DNA of 64,000 bases from contig NZ_RAQQ01000026.1 in assembly GCF_003610785.1 (NCBI RefSeq), forward strand, positions 1 to 64,000, given 5' to 3'. Positions 51,108 through 59,565 of this stretch are shown here, piece by piece (the stretch's first letter is position 1; each line of letters starts with the position of its first letter). The position numbers and the translations under genes were made by a program. Below the pieces are notes generated by a model. That model was given only the letters and a program-made list of their open reading frames with translations, ran no database searches and was not told where the DNA came from. The stretch is from Micromonospora globbae. GTDB taxonomy: Bacteria > Actinomycetota > Actinomycetes > Mycobacteriales > Micromonosporaceae.

Positions 51108-54100
51108 TCACGAGGTGAGCTGCGCCTCGACGTAGTCGAGGCCGGCCAGGTACCCGACGGACGCCGGGGCCTTGCCGGTCACCGTGAGGGTGAGCGTGTG
51201 CGCGCCCGCCGTCAGGTCCCGCTGGCCGTAGTCCAGCGGCTCGCTGACGACCACCTCCGGCGAGTGGTACGCGTCGAAGGGGTCACCGATCGGGGTGCCG
51301 TCGATCGCCACCGTGTTGACGCCGTAGTCCCGGGCGAGCGTCTGCACCAGGCGCAACCGGTAGGTGCCGGTCGTGGGGACCGTGAACGACACCGTGACGC
51401 TGCGGCCCGGCGCGTCGGGCCGGAACCACAGTTGCGCGCCCTGGGACCAGTGGATGCCGCAGCAGTCCCCCTGCACCTCGGCCGGCGCGTCGGCGCTGAC
51501 GGCGGGCAGGAGCGACTCGGCCTCGATCCGCAGCGTGGTGCCGGTCCTCGCGGAGGCGACCGCCGAGTACGCGCCGGCGTTGCCCGCCGCGTCCACGGCG
51601 CGGACCCGGTAGTACCAGGTCTCGCGCAGGCCCAGCCCGGAGTGCGTGAAGCTGGTCCGGGTCGTGGTGCCCACACGGTTGCCCGGGCCCGGCGTGAAGC
51701 CGGCCTGCCGGGAGGCGTACACCTCGTAGTGCGGGGCGTACACGTCGTCGCTCGCCGGCTCCCAGGACAGCGTCACGGCGTTGGTGGTTCCGCTGGTGGC
51801 GGTGAGACCGGTGACCGGGCTCGGTCGGGTGTGGTCGGTGAACGGGGTGACCAGGCTGAGCGCCGCGTACCGGGCGGCGGACCAGGCCGGCGCGCCGTCG
51901 GTGGGCGTCAGGGTGACGGTCACCGCCGACCGGCCCGCGGTGAGCGCGGCCGGGAGCCGGTACTCGTCCTCCAGCCACCGGTGGGTGCCGTTGGCCAGGG
52001 GCTGGGTCCAGGTGCCGGCGTCACGCCCGTCGACCCGGACGGCCACCGACTGGTACCCGGCCGACTGGTCGCCGATCCGGCGCAGGACCGCACCGTGGTT
52101 GTCCGCGTCGAGGGCGACCCGGAACCGGATCGGGGTGGTGGAGGCCCGGGTGTCGTCGGTGACGGGCCGGGGGGCGCCGTCGTCGCCCTCGAAGGTCGCC
52201 GTGAGCACCTGCCGCTCGCCGCCGGAGGCGTACGCGTGCGCGGCCTCGCTGGCGGCGTCGCCCACGTCGACCGTGTCCGTCCAGCGCTGCGCGACGGTGT
52301 CCTGCCCGTACCAGTACGCGGTGGAGCCGTACCGGGCCGGGTCCTGGTCGCCCGGGCCGTGCTCGATGCCGAACCGCAGGGCCGTGCCGAACGCCACCGA
52401 GTCGGCGAGCATGAGCCGGTACGCGCCCGTGCAGTCGTACCGGCAGCCGTAGTCGGCGACCTCGTGGGCCGGGTTGCCGTTGGTGGGTGCCGAGAAGGTG
52501 CCGTGGTTGAAGTACCAGCCGCTCTCGTAGAAGTCCTCGGTCCCGGTGCCGTGGATGCTCGGGCTCTGCGCGCCGTCGACGTAGACCCGCTCGTCGCCCT
52601 CCAGGTAGTTGCGCTGGTTGCCGGAGGGGATGTGCCCCTCCATGGTGTGGGTGACCCCCACGAACTTGCCGCGCCCGGCCACGTCGAGGAAGAGGTGGTC
52701 GGCGCCGGGCACGGTGTCCGCGCTGGTCGCCGTGGCGCGGAAGTAGCCGGCGTCACCGGTGGGGCGCAACGCCGGAGCCCAGCGGGCGGACCGGGCGGTC
52801 GTCACGGTGGCCACCGACGGCGCGATGGGGACGTCGGAGCCGTTGCGCAGCTCGACCGTCCAGCGGGACCGGTAGGGCATCGGCCACCAGGACGACAGCG
52901 TGCTGGTCGCCGGGTCGACGCCGAACATCAGCGACCGCACCGGGTGCAGCCCGAGGCCGGTGCCGAAGAACTCGCCGAGCGGGGCGTCCACGGTGGTCCG
53001 TCCGTCGAACGTGATGCGCAGGCGGGTCTGCCGCAGCACCGCGTCGGACGCGGCGACGGCCGCCTTGCGCTCGGCGTCCGCCGGGTAGGACAGGGTGTTG
53101 CTGCCCTGCCAGTTCTGGGCGGTGATCCGGTAGGCGTGTGCGGCCTCGGCGTCGGCGTGCGCGGGGCCGACGTCGACGGTGTCGGTGCGCCTGGCCGTGC
53201 CGGAGACGATGCTGTCGACCCAGTAGGTGAACTCGTTGAAGTCCAGGTCGGAGGAGACGAACTCGTTGGTGACGGTCAGCGTGGACTTGCCGGCCGTGGC
53301 GCTGGCCGGCAGTTCGACGGTCTGGTCCAGCCAGGTGCCGAACGGCACCGGGTCGTTGGCCGGCCACTCGGCGACCGGTACGCCGTCCACGAGGATCCGC
53401 GCCCGCTGGTGACCGATGTGCGGGTCGAGCCGGCGGGTGAGCCGGACGCCGGTGTTGGCCGGGTCGACCGTCACGGTGAACCGGCTGCTGCCGCCGGGGC
53501 CGAAGGCGCGCCCGTCGTCGGCGATCGGCTGGGGTGCGCCGACGAGCTGCGGCATGCGCAGCGTGAGGGCCGTGATGGCGCCGGGGCCCACGCCGCTGGC
53601 GAGGGTCGTGCGGCCGCCGGCCGGTACGGAGAAGGGGCGTTCGACGGTGGTCGCGCCCGGCTGCGCGGGCTTGGGATCCCGGGTGCCGGCGGCCTTCAGC
53701 CGCTCGACGACGTCGAGGGCCTTGTCCGACGGGTCGAAGGTGCGCACGCCCTCGGCGCTGGTGAACTTCCGGTAGGTGACGTGGTAGAAGACCGGGTTCT
53801 TCTCCGTCACGACCCGCATGGAGCCGCGGTACGTCATGGGCGCCTTGATGTAGACGCCGCCGGAGCTCTGGGCCGCGTTGGCGACGACCGGGTAGACGAA
53901 CGGGGCGCCGAGCTTGCCGTCCACGACGTCCTGGAGCCGGGCGTCGAGCACGGTCCGGCCGTCGAGGACGACCTTGATGGTGCCGGTGGCCGAGACGTTG
54001 CCCTCGTCGCGGGTGAACCAGATGGAGTCGATCTCGCCGGCGCCGGTGGCCTCGGCGAGGACGCACCCCTCCGCGGTGGTGCGCAGGCAGGAGTACCGGC

Positions 54101-54359
54101 CGGAGAAGCCGTCGTCGTTGCCGCCGGTGCGGTCGAAGCTGGAGAACTGGTAGGCCCGGGAGCCGTCGGTGAGTTCCGGGAGCCGGTCGAGCCGGCGGTA
54201 GACGTCCCAGCCGACGGGACCGTTCGTGGTCGAGCCGGTGGCGGCCGCGGCTGGTCCGGGGAGACCGACCAGGGCGCCGCCGGCGACGAGCGTCGCCGTG
54301 GCCGCGGCGGCGAGCAGCCGGCGGCCGGGGGTACGTGGTGCGCGGGTGGTGGGTGTCAT
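51108..54359 (-). CDS. Secreted GH172 (DUF2961) furanosidase-like enzyme with inserted beta-sandwich domains, FN3 and a C-terminal carbohydrate-binding-like domain
   Basis: 1083 residues, ATG 54359, signal peptide 1-40. The GH172 core is split: residues about 45-205 (YQFSSFDRTGGNDDGFSGRYS, GEIDSIWFTRDEG) and 440-690 (VYVDGAQSPSIHGTGTEDFY, then ESGWYFNHGTFSAP, the hallmark of DUF2961). Two related beta-sandwich domains occur at about 236-400 and 700-850, both linked to a TDTVDVG..EAAHAY stretch. An FN3 domain follows (about 855-945), then a binding-type domain to the end. GH172 includes difructose-dianhydride-acting alpha-D-fructofuranosidases and exo-alpha-D-arabinofuranosidases. It would release single furanose units outside the cell. 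Catalytic Glu residues were not aligned. Confidence 0.85.
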   Translation of the reverse strand: MTPTTRAPRTPGRRLLAAAATATLVAGGALVGLPGPAAAATGSTTNGPVGWDVYRRLDRLPELTDGSRAYQFSSFDRTGGNDDGFSGRYSCLRTTAEGCVLAEATGAGEIDSIWFTRDEGNVSATGTIKVVLDGRTVLDARLQDVVDGKLGAPFVYPVVANAAQSSGGVYIKAPMTYRGSMRVVTEKNPVFYHVTYRKFTSAEGVRTFDPSDKALDVVERLKAAGTRDPKPAQPGATTVERPFSVPAGGRTTLASGVGPGAITALTLRMPQLVGAPQPIADDGRAFGPGGSSRFTVTVDPANTGVRLTRRLDPHIGHQRARILVDGVPVAEWPANDPVPFGTWLDQTVELPASATAGKSTLTVTNEFVSSDLDFNEFTYWVDSIVSGTARRTDTVDVGPAHADAEAAHAYRITAQNWQGSNTLSYPADAERKAAVAASDAVLRQTRLRITFDGRTTVDAPLGEFFGTGLGLHPVRSLMFGVDPATSTLSSWWPMPYRSRWTVELRNGSDVPIAPSVATVTTARSARWAPALRPTGDAGYFRATATSADTVPGADHLFLDVAGRGKFVGVTHTMEGHIPSGNQRNYLEGDERVYVDGAQSPSIHGTGTEDFYESGWYFNHGTFSAPTNGNPAHEVADYGCRYDCTGAYRLMLADSVAFGTALRFGIEHGPGDQDPARYGSTAYWYGQDTVAQRWTDTVDVGDAASEAAHAYASGGERQVLTATFEGDDGAPRPVTDDTRASTTPIRFRVALDADNHGAVLRRIGDQSAGYQSVAVRVDGRDAGTWTQPLANGTHRWLEDEYRLPAALTAGRSAVTVTLTPTDGAPAWSAARYAALSLVTPFTDHTRPSPVTGLTATSGTTNAVTLSWEPASDDVYAPHYEVYASRQAGFTPGPGNRVGTTTRTSFTHSGLGLRETWYYRVRAVDAAGNAGAYSAVASARTGTTLRIEAESLLPAVSADAPAEVQGDCCGIHWSQGAQLWFRPDAPGRSVTVSFTVPTTGTYRLRLVQTLARDYGVNTVAIDGTPIGDPFDAYHSPEVVVSEPLDYGQRDLTAGAHTLTLTVTGKAPASVGYLAGLDYVEAQLTS

Positions 54360-54409
54360 GAATCGCCTTCCACATCGGTGGGTGGGGCGGGTCAGGTGCG
54401 GCAGGGCAA

Positions 54410-54421
54410 GGAATCGATTTC
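54410..54421. promoter_or_regulatory. LacI-type operator of the GH172/importer transcript
   Basis: GGAATCGATTTC on the plus strand (GAAATCGATTCC in the gene direction), central AATCGATT palindrome. It begins 16 bases after the -10 box at 54438-54443, so it sits over the early transcribed region. Confidence 0.72.
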
Positions 54422-54437
54422 TCGCTGCAGTAGCGTC

Positions 54438-54466
54438 AGGGTAGGCAGACGCCGCGCGGCGGTCAA
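54438..54466 (-). promoter_or_regulatory. Promoter of the GH172 gene
   Basis: Minus strand: TTGACC (54461-54466), 17-base spacer, TACCCT (54438-54443), matching the main-sigma-factor pattern of actinomycetes (TTGAC / TANNNT). Confidence 0.65.
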
Positions 54467-54505
54467 TCCTCGACTGTCGATTACGAGGTCGCGGACATCC
54501 CGGCG

Positions 54506-54534
54506 TTGACAGCCTCGCAGGCCACTCTTATGGT
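54506..54534 (+). promoter_or_regulatory. Promoter of the CobW-GH116 operon
   Basis: TTGACA (54506-54511), 17-base spacer, TATGGT (54529-54534). It fires away from the GH172 promoter and has the same box-to-operator distance of 16 bases. Confidence 0.7.
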
Positions 54535-54550
54535 CCTCGATCAGAACCGA

Positions 54551-54571
54551 GCAAACGATTTCTCCGTTTGC
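54551..54571. promoter_or_regulatory. LacI-type operator of the CobW-GH116 operon
   Basis: GCAAACGATTTC (54551-54562) matches the sites at 54410 and 63877. It continues into a wider palindrome, with arms GCAAACG (54551-54557) and CGTTTGC (54565-54571). Confidence 0.7.
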
Positions 54572-54612
54572 GAAGAGACGCCGCGACCGCTGCGGCGGGC
54601 TGGGAGGCGCCC

Positions 54613-55692
54613 GTGCCCCGACTCGTCGTCCTCACCGGATTCCTCGGCGCGGGCAAGACCACCACGATGCTGGCCGCCGGGCGGCTGCTCACCCGGCGCG
54701 GCGACCGGGTCGCCGTCATCACGAACGACCAGGGCAGCGACCTCGTCGACACCCGGCTGGCCCGGGAGGCGGTACCCGACGTCGCCGAGGTCACCGGCGG
54801 ATGCTTCTGCTGCCGGTTCGACGAACTCGCCGACCTCGTGACCGACCTGGTCGACGCCGGACGGGTGGACACCGTCCTGGCCGAGGCCGTCGGCAGCTGC
54901 ACCGACCTGCAGGCGACCGTCGTCCGACCGCTACGCGCCCACTACGGGGACCGCCTCGCCCTGGCTCCGCTCACCACCGTCGTCGACCCGGCACGCGTCG
55001 GCGCCCTCGACGGCGACCTCGGCTACCTCTTCGACCGCCAGCTCGCGGAGGCGGACCTCATCGCGGTCAACAAGTCGGACACCCTCCCCCGGGCCGGGCT
55101 GGACGCGCTCCTGCACCGGATGCGCCGCGCCCACCCCGACGCCGACGTGCTCGGGTACAGCGCGGGCCGGGGCGAGAACCTCGACGACCTCGTGTCGCGA
55201 TGGACCGGCGCCGGACGCCGGCGGGACGTCGACCTGGAGGTCGACTACGACCGGTACGCCGCGGCCGAGGCGCAGCTCAGCTGGCTGAACCAGGTCTGGC
55301 AGGTCACGGCCGACGGCGGGTTCCCGGCGCGGCGCTGGGCGCACGTCGCGCTCGACTCGCTCTCCGCCGCCTGCGCGCGGCGCGGTGACGTCATCGGTCA
55401 CGCCAAACTCGCCGTCCAGTCACCCGCCGGGCTGGTCCGCATGAGCGTCGTGGCCGCCGGTGACCCGCCGACGCACGAACCCGCCGGACCCGAGGAACCA
55501 CCGGTGGCGAGCGCCACCGTGCTCGTCAACGTCCGCGCCACCTGCCCACCGGCCGACCTCGAATCGCTGGTCCGGGCGGCCGCGTACACGGCCGACCTGG
55601 CCGTCGGCGCCACCGCCCGGCCCGGCCCGGCGCGCGCCTTCGCCCCGTCCTATCCCCGGCCCGTGCACCGCCTTCCCGCCGCACCGGCATGA
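54613..55692 (+). CDS. CobW/COG0523-type G3E GTPase, probable metallochaperone
   Basis: 359 residues, GTG 54613 behind GGGAGGCGCCC. P-loop GFLGAGKTT (residues 9-17), the metal-binding CxCC motif GGCFCC (Cys64, 66, 67) and the guanine motif NKSD (153-156) are intact. Such GTPases hand zinc, cobalt or other metals to client proteins in the cytosol. The C-terminal part lacks the usual His-rich stretch. The stop is 18 bases before the chosen start of the GH116 gene, and the pair shares one operator-controlled promoter inside a sugar locus. A dedicated role in loading metal into the Tat-exported GH116 enzyme before export is my inference. Confidence 0.9.
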   Translation: MPRLVVLTGFLGAGKTTTMLAAGRLLTRRGDRVAVITNDQGSDLVDTRLAREAVPDVAEVTGGCFCCRFDELADLVTDLVDAGRVDTVLAEAVGSCTDLQATVVRPLRAHYGDRLALAPLTTVVDPARVGALDGDLGYLFDRQLAEADLIAVNKSDTLPRAGLDALLHRMRRAHPDADVLGYSAGRGENLDDLVSRWTGAGRRRDVDLEVDYDRYAAAEAQLSWLNQVWQVTADGGFPARRWAHVALDSLSAACARRGDVIGHAKLAVQSPAGLVRMSVVAAGDPPTHEPAGPEEPPVASATVLVNVRATCPPADLESLVRAAAYTADLAVGATARPGPARAFAPSYPRPVHRLPAAPA

Positions 55693-55709
55693 CCCGTCAG
55701 GAGCCACGA

Positions 55710-58700
55710 ATGGCCGACCAGTCGTACGACGAGTGCTGCCCCGGCAACGCCTGCAGCCCCAACCGTCGCCAGTTCCTCACCATCACCCTCGGGGCCGCCG
55801 CCGGCACGGTGCTCGCCGGCTCCCGGGCCGAGGCCGCCGCCGCGCTGGGCGTACCCGAGGACCGGCTGATCGCGGTGCCGGTCGACAAGGCGCTGCCCCC
55901 CGACTGGTCCGCGGAGCTGTACCGCCGGGGCGAGCCCACCAGCTACGAGGGAGCCGACCTGCGCTGGATCGGGATGCCGATCGGCGGCGGCGCCGCCGGC
56001 CAGCTGTACCTCGGCGGCGACGGGCGGCTCTGGAACTGGGACATCTTCAACCGGCCGGCAGCCGGCACCACCGACGCCGGCTACGCGAACCCGCGACAGC
56101 CCTCCTCCCCGATCCGGCACGGTTTCGCGCTGCGGACCCGGTCCGCCGGCCGCGTCCAGACCCGGGCCCTCGACGCCGCCGGCTTCGACCAGGTGCGCTT
56201 CACCGGGCAGTACCCCCTCGGCCGCGTGCGGTACCGCGCCGCCGACGCCCCCGTCGAGGTCACGCTGGAGGCGTTCTCGCCGTTCGTTCCGCTCTCGGTG
56301 GCGGACTCGACCCTCCCGGCGACCGTCCTGGCCTACACGCTGCGCAACACCTCGGGACGGACCGTCGACGCCACCCTGCTCGGGTACGTGGAGAACCCCG
56401 TCTGCCTCGACACGCGGACGCAACGGGGCGTGACGCTGCGGTCGTCCGCGTTCGGCGGCCGGTCGCTGCGCGGGATCGCGTTCTCCGCCGCCGAGCAGAC
56501 GGAGACGGCCGACCGCCCCGACATCGTCTTCGAGGACTGGGAGCGCGACACGTACGAGGGCTGGACCGTCGAGGGCACGGCGTTCGGCGCCGGCCCGGTG
56601 CCGGTCTCGGAGATCCCGGACTACATGAAGCGCAGCGGCCCCCTCAACGCCACCGGGCAGCGTCTGGTCACGTCCCACGACTTCCGCGGCGCCGGCGGCG
56701 ACATCGGGCGGGCCGACGCGCCGACCGGCCGGCTCACCAGCAGGCCGTTCACCATCACCCGCAGGTCGGTCCGGCTGTCCCTCGGCGGCGGCAACCACCC
56801 CGGGCAGACCTGCGTCAACGTGGTGGTCGACGGTGCGGTCGTGGCCACGGCGACCGGCCGGGACACCGAGGTGATGCACACCGTCTTCCTCGACGTGGCG
56901 GCGCACGAGGGGAAGTCCGCGGTCATCGAGATCGTCGACGACCACACGGGCGCCTGGGGGCACGTCAACTGCGACCGGATCGTGTTCACCGACGTCGCCC
57001 CCCGCCCCGAGATCGTGTTCGAGGACTGGGAACGGGACACGTACGAGGGCTGGACCGTCGAGGGCACGGCGTTCGGCGCCGGCCCGGTGCCGGTCTCCGA
57101 GATCCCGGACTACATGAAGCGCTTCGGCGACCTCGGGGCGTCCGGCCAGCGGTTCGTGACCTCGCACGACTTCCGTGGCGCCGGCGGCGACGCGGGTCGG
57201 GCCGACGCCGCCACCGGCAAGCTCACCAGCCGGCCGTTCACCGTCGCGCGCCGCTACGTCAACGTGGCCGTGGGCGGCGGCAGCCACCGCGGCACCACCT
57301 GCGTGAACCTCCTGGTCGACGGGGTGCTGGTGGCCAGCGTGGCCGGCCGCGACGCGGAGCCGGTGAGCGTGGCGACCATGAACGTCTTCGCCTACCAGGG
57401 CCGCACGGCGGTCATCGAGATCGTGGACGCGGACACCGGCGGGTGGGGTCACGTCAACGTCGACCGCATCGTCTTCAGCGACGTACCGACGGACACCCGG
57501 CCGCTGGAGCAGGTCCCCGACCACGGCACGCTCGCGCTCGCCGCGCTGGACGGCCGGGCCGTCGCGCGGCCGTCGGTCGCCCGCTGGGACGGCCCGGACG
57601 AGGTCTTCGCCGCCGAGGACGGCCCCACCGAGGTGGACGGCTCGCTGGCCGGGCAGGCCGGGTCGGTGGCCGTTCCGGTCCGGCTGGCGCCCGGCCAGAG
57701 CCGGACCGTACGGTTCGTGCTCGGCTGGCACTTCCCCGTGCCCGACCGGGTCTCGCTCGGGTTCCTGCGCGGGTCGGACACCCTGCGCCGGCAGTACGGC
57801 GGCCGGTTCGCCGACGCCCGGGCCGTCGTGGAGCACGTGGCCGGCGACCTCGACCGGCTGGAGGCCGACACCCGCGCCTGGGTGAAGACCTGGTACACCG
57901 ACGCCACCCTGCCGCACTGGTTCCTGGAGCGCACGCTGGCGCCCGCGTCGACGCTCGCCACCAACACCTGCTACCTCTTCGACGACGGCCGGTTCTACGG
58001 GTGGGAGGGCGTCTACTGCTGCCCCGGCACCTGCGAGCACGTGTGGAACTACGCCCAGTCGATCGCCCGGCTCTTCCCCCAGCTGGAACGCGACACACGC
58101 AGCAGGGTGGACCTCGGCATCGGGTTCCACCCGGACACGGGCCAGATCGGCAACCGCGCGGAGGCCGACATGGCCTGGGCTACCGACGGGCAGTGCGGCA
58201 CGATCCTGCGCTGCTACCGGGAGCACCTGACGGCGCCCGACGACACCTACCTGCGGGCGAACTGGTCCCGCCTGCGGCGCGCGCTGGAGTGGGTCATGGA
58301 CCACGACGCGGGCCCGAACGGCACGCTGGACGGCGCCCAGCCGAACACGCTGGACACCGTCTGGTACGGCGAGATCGCCTGGATCACCGGCATGTACGTG
58401 GCGGCGCTGCGGGCCGGCGCGGAGATGGCCGACGAGATGGGCCAGTCCGAGTTCGCCGACCGGTGCCGCGCCCTGGCCGAGTCGGGCAGCCGGTACCTGT
58501 CGACCGAGCTGTACAACGGCGAGTACTTCATCCAGAAGGTCGACCCGGCGCACGCCGACGTGATCAACAGCAACCGGGGCTGCCACATCGACCAGCTCTT
58601 CGGGCAGAGCCTCGCCGGCCAGCTCGGGCTGCCGCGCGTCGTACCGGCGGAGCAGGCGGTCAGCGCCCTCGAAAGCCTCTACCGGTACAACTTCACCCCC

Positions 58701-59393
58701 GACCACGCCGCGTACCGGGAGGGCAGCGCCATCGCCGGCGGCCGGTGGTTCGCCATGGACCACGAGTACGGCATGCTCATGACCACCTGGCCGCACGGCG
58801 GCGGCGACACCGCGGCCGGAAACCCGGCGAGCTGGGCCGCCATGTACTTCAACGAGGTGTGGACCGGGCAGGAGTACCAGGTCGCCGCGCACATGCTCCA
58901 GGAGGGGCTGGTCGAGCCCGGGCTGACGCTCACCCGGGCCGTGCACGAGCGGTACGCCGCCGGCCGGCGCAACCCGTACAACGAGATCGAGTGCGGCGAC
59001 CACTACGCCCGGGCCATGGCCAGTCACGGGGTGTACCTCGCGGCGTGCGGTTTCGAGTACCACGGTCCGCGCGGCCACATCGGCTTCGCGCCGCGCATCA
59101 GCCCGGACCGGTTCGCGGCGGCGTTCACCGCCGCCGAGGGGTGGGGCCTGTACCGGCAGGAGCGGCACGGCGGGCACCTCGCCGCCACGCTCGACGTCCG
59201 GTACGGCCGCCTGCGGGTGGCCAGCGTCGCACTGGCCTCGGCGCGGCGCCCCCGAAACGTAACGGTACGCCTCGGCAACCGCACGCGGCCGGTCCGTGAC
59301 TGGTCGTACCGGGACGGGCGTATTCTCGTTACCTTGGCCGCCGAGGTCGTGGTCGGTCGGGGTGAGGCCCTCCGGGTCACCGTCAACGGCTGA
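55710..59393 (+). CDS. Tat-exported GH116-family glycoside hydrolase with two inserted accessory domains
   Basis: 1227 residues from ATG 55710 (CAGGAG upstream; ATG 55689, overlapping the cobW stop, is possible). The N-terminus is odd: DECCPGNACSPNRRQFL puts three cysteines (9, 10, 15) just before the twin-arginine motif. The GH116 N-terminal beta-domain begins at about residue 60 (EPTSYEGADLRWIGMPIGGG). It is interrupted at about 271-597 by two copies of a GH32-type accessory domain (FEDWERDTYEGWTVEGTAFG). The (alpha/alpha)6 catalytic domain follows, with CCPGTCEHVWNYAQ and GAQPNTLDTVWYG, whose Asp is the likely acid/base. GH116 covers beta-glucosidases/glucosylceramidases and an exo-alpha-D-arabinofuranosidase from gut bacteria. 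With GH172 and the FucI-type isomerase nearby I favour D-arabinofuranoside substrates. Confidence 0.85.
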   Translation: MADQSYDECCPGNACSPNRRQFLTITLGAAAGTVLAGSRAEAAAALGVPEDRLIAVPVDKALPPDWSAELYRRGEPTSYEGADLRWIGMPIGGGAAGQLYLGGDGRLWNWDIFNRPAAGTTDAGYANPRQPSSPIRHGFALRTRSAGRVQTRALDAAGFDQVRFTGQYPLGRVRYRAADAPVEVTLEAFSPFVPLSVADSTLPATVLAYTLRNTSGRTVDATLLGYVENPVCLDTRTQRGVTLRSSAFGGRSLRGIAFSAAEQTETADRPDIVFEDWERDTYEGWTVEGTAFGAGPVPVSEIPDYMKRSGPLNATGQRLVTSHDFRGAGGDIGRADAPTGRLTSRPFTITRRSVRLSLGGGNHPGQTCVNVVVDGAVVATATGRDTEVMHTVFLDVAAHEGKSAVIEIVDDHTGAWGHVNCDRIVFTDVAPRPEIVFEDWERDTYEGWTVEGTAFGAGPVPVSEIPDYMKRFGDLGASGQRFVTSHDFRGAGGDAGRADAATGKLTSRPFTVARRYVNVAVGGGSHRGTTCVNLLVDGVLVASVAGRDAEPVSVATMNVFAYQGRTAVIEIVDADTGGWGHVNVDRIVFSDVPTDTRPLEQVPDHGTLALAALDGRAVARPSVARWDGPDEVFAAEDGPTEVDGSLAGQAGSVAVPVRLAPGQSRTVRFVLGWHFPVPDRVSLGFLRGSDTLRRQYGGRFADARAVVEHVAGDLDRLEADTRAWVKTWYTDATLPHWFLERTLAPASTLATNTCYLFDDGRFYGWEGVYCCPGTCEHVWNYAQSIARLFPQLERDTRSRVDLGIGFHPDTGQIGNRAEADMAWATDGQCGTILRCYREHLTAPDDTYLRANWSRLRRALEWVMDHDAGPNGTLDGAQPNTLDTVWYGEIAWITGMYVAALRAGAEMADEMGQSEFADRCRALAESGSRYLSTELYNGEYFIQKVDPAHADVINSNRGCHIDQLFGQSLAGQLGLPRVVPAEQAVSALESLYRYNFTPDHAAYREGSAIAGGRWFAMDHEYGMLMTTWPHGGGDTAAGNPASWAAMYFNEVWTGQEYQVAAHMLQEGLVEPGLTLTRAVHERYAAGRRNPYNEIECGDHYARAMASHGVYLAACGFEYHGPRGHIGFAPRISPDRFAAAFTAAEGWGLYRQERHGGHLAATLDVRYGRLRVASVALASARRPRNVTVRLGNRTRPVRDWSYRDGRILVTLAAEVVVGRGEALRVTVNG
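56524..57480 (+). repeat. Tandem intragenic duplication encoding two accessory domains of the GH116 protein
   Basis: Offset 489 bp (163 codons). The first about 110 bases of each copy (from 56524 and from 57013) are almost identical, including a long run without change. The later parts diverge to ordinary protein-level similarity. That pattern suggests recent gene conversion at the 5' part of an older duplication. Confidence 0.85.
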
Positions 59394-59400
59394 CGGCGCC

Positions 59401-59434
59401 CGGCGACCCACACGCTCTCCGTGACGGGTCGCCG
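59401..59434 (+). terminator. Terminator after the GH116 gene
   Basis: Perfect 9-bp stem CGGCGACCC (59401-59409) with 59426-59434 and a 16-base loop, 7 bases after the stop. A second smaller hairpin (59491-59497 with 59504-59510) lies in the leader of the LacI gene. Confidence 0.7.
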
Positions 59435-59565
59435 ACCTCGGAAGGCCCATGACAAATCCGTCGTTTACCGCCCGTAGGATGCCGGGTTCTCCGCACCGAC
59501 GAGGGTGCGGGGTCCGGCGCCCGTTCACGGGCTCGTCATCGTAGGAGTCGACCGGATGGAGGCGA

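Noticed and set aside
55650..59528. Very long open frame on the strand opposite the GH116 gene (about 1290 codons)
   Set aside because: It is the antisense shadow of a GC-rich gene; composition is Gly/Arg/Val/His-rich with no family motif, while the sense frame is a clear enzyme.
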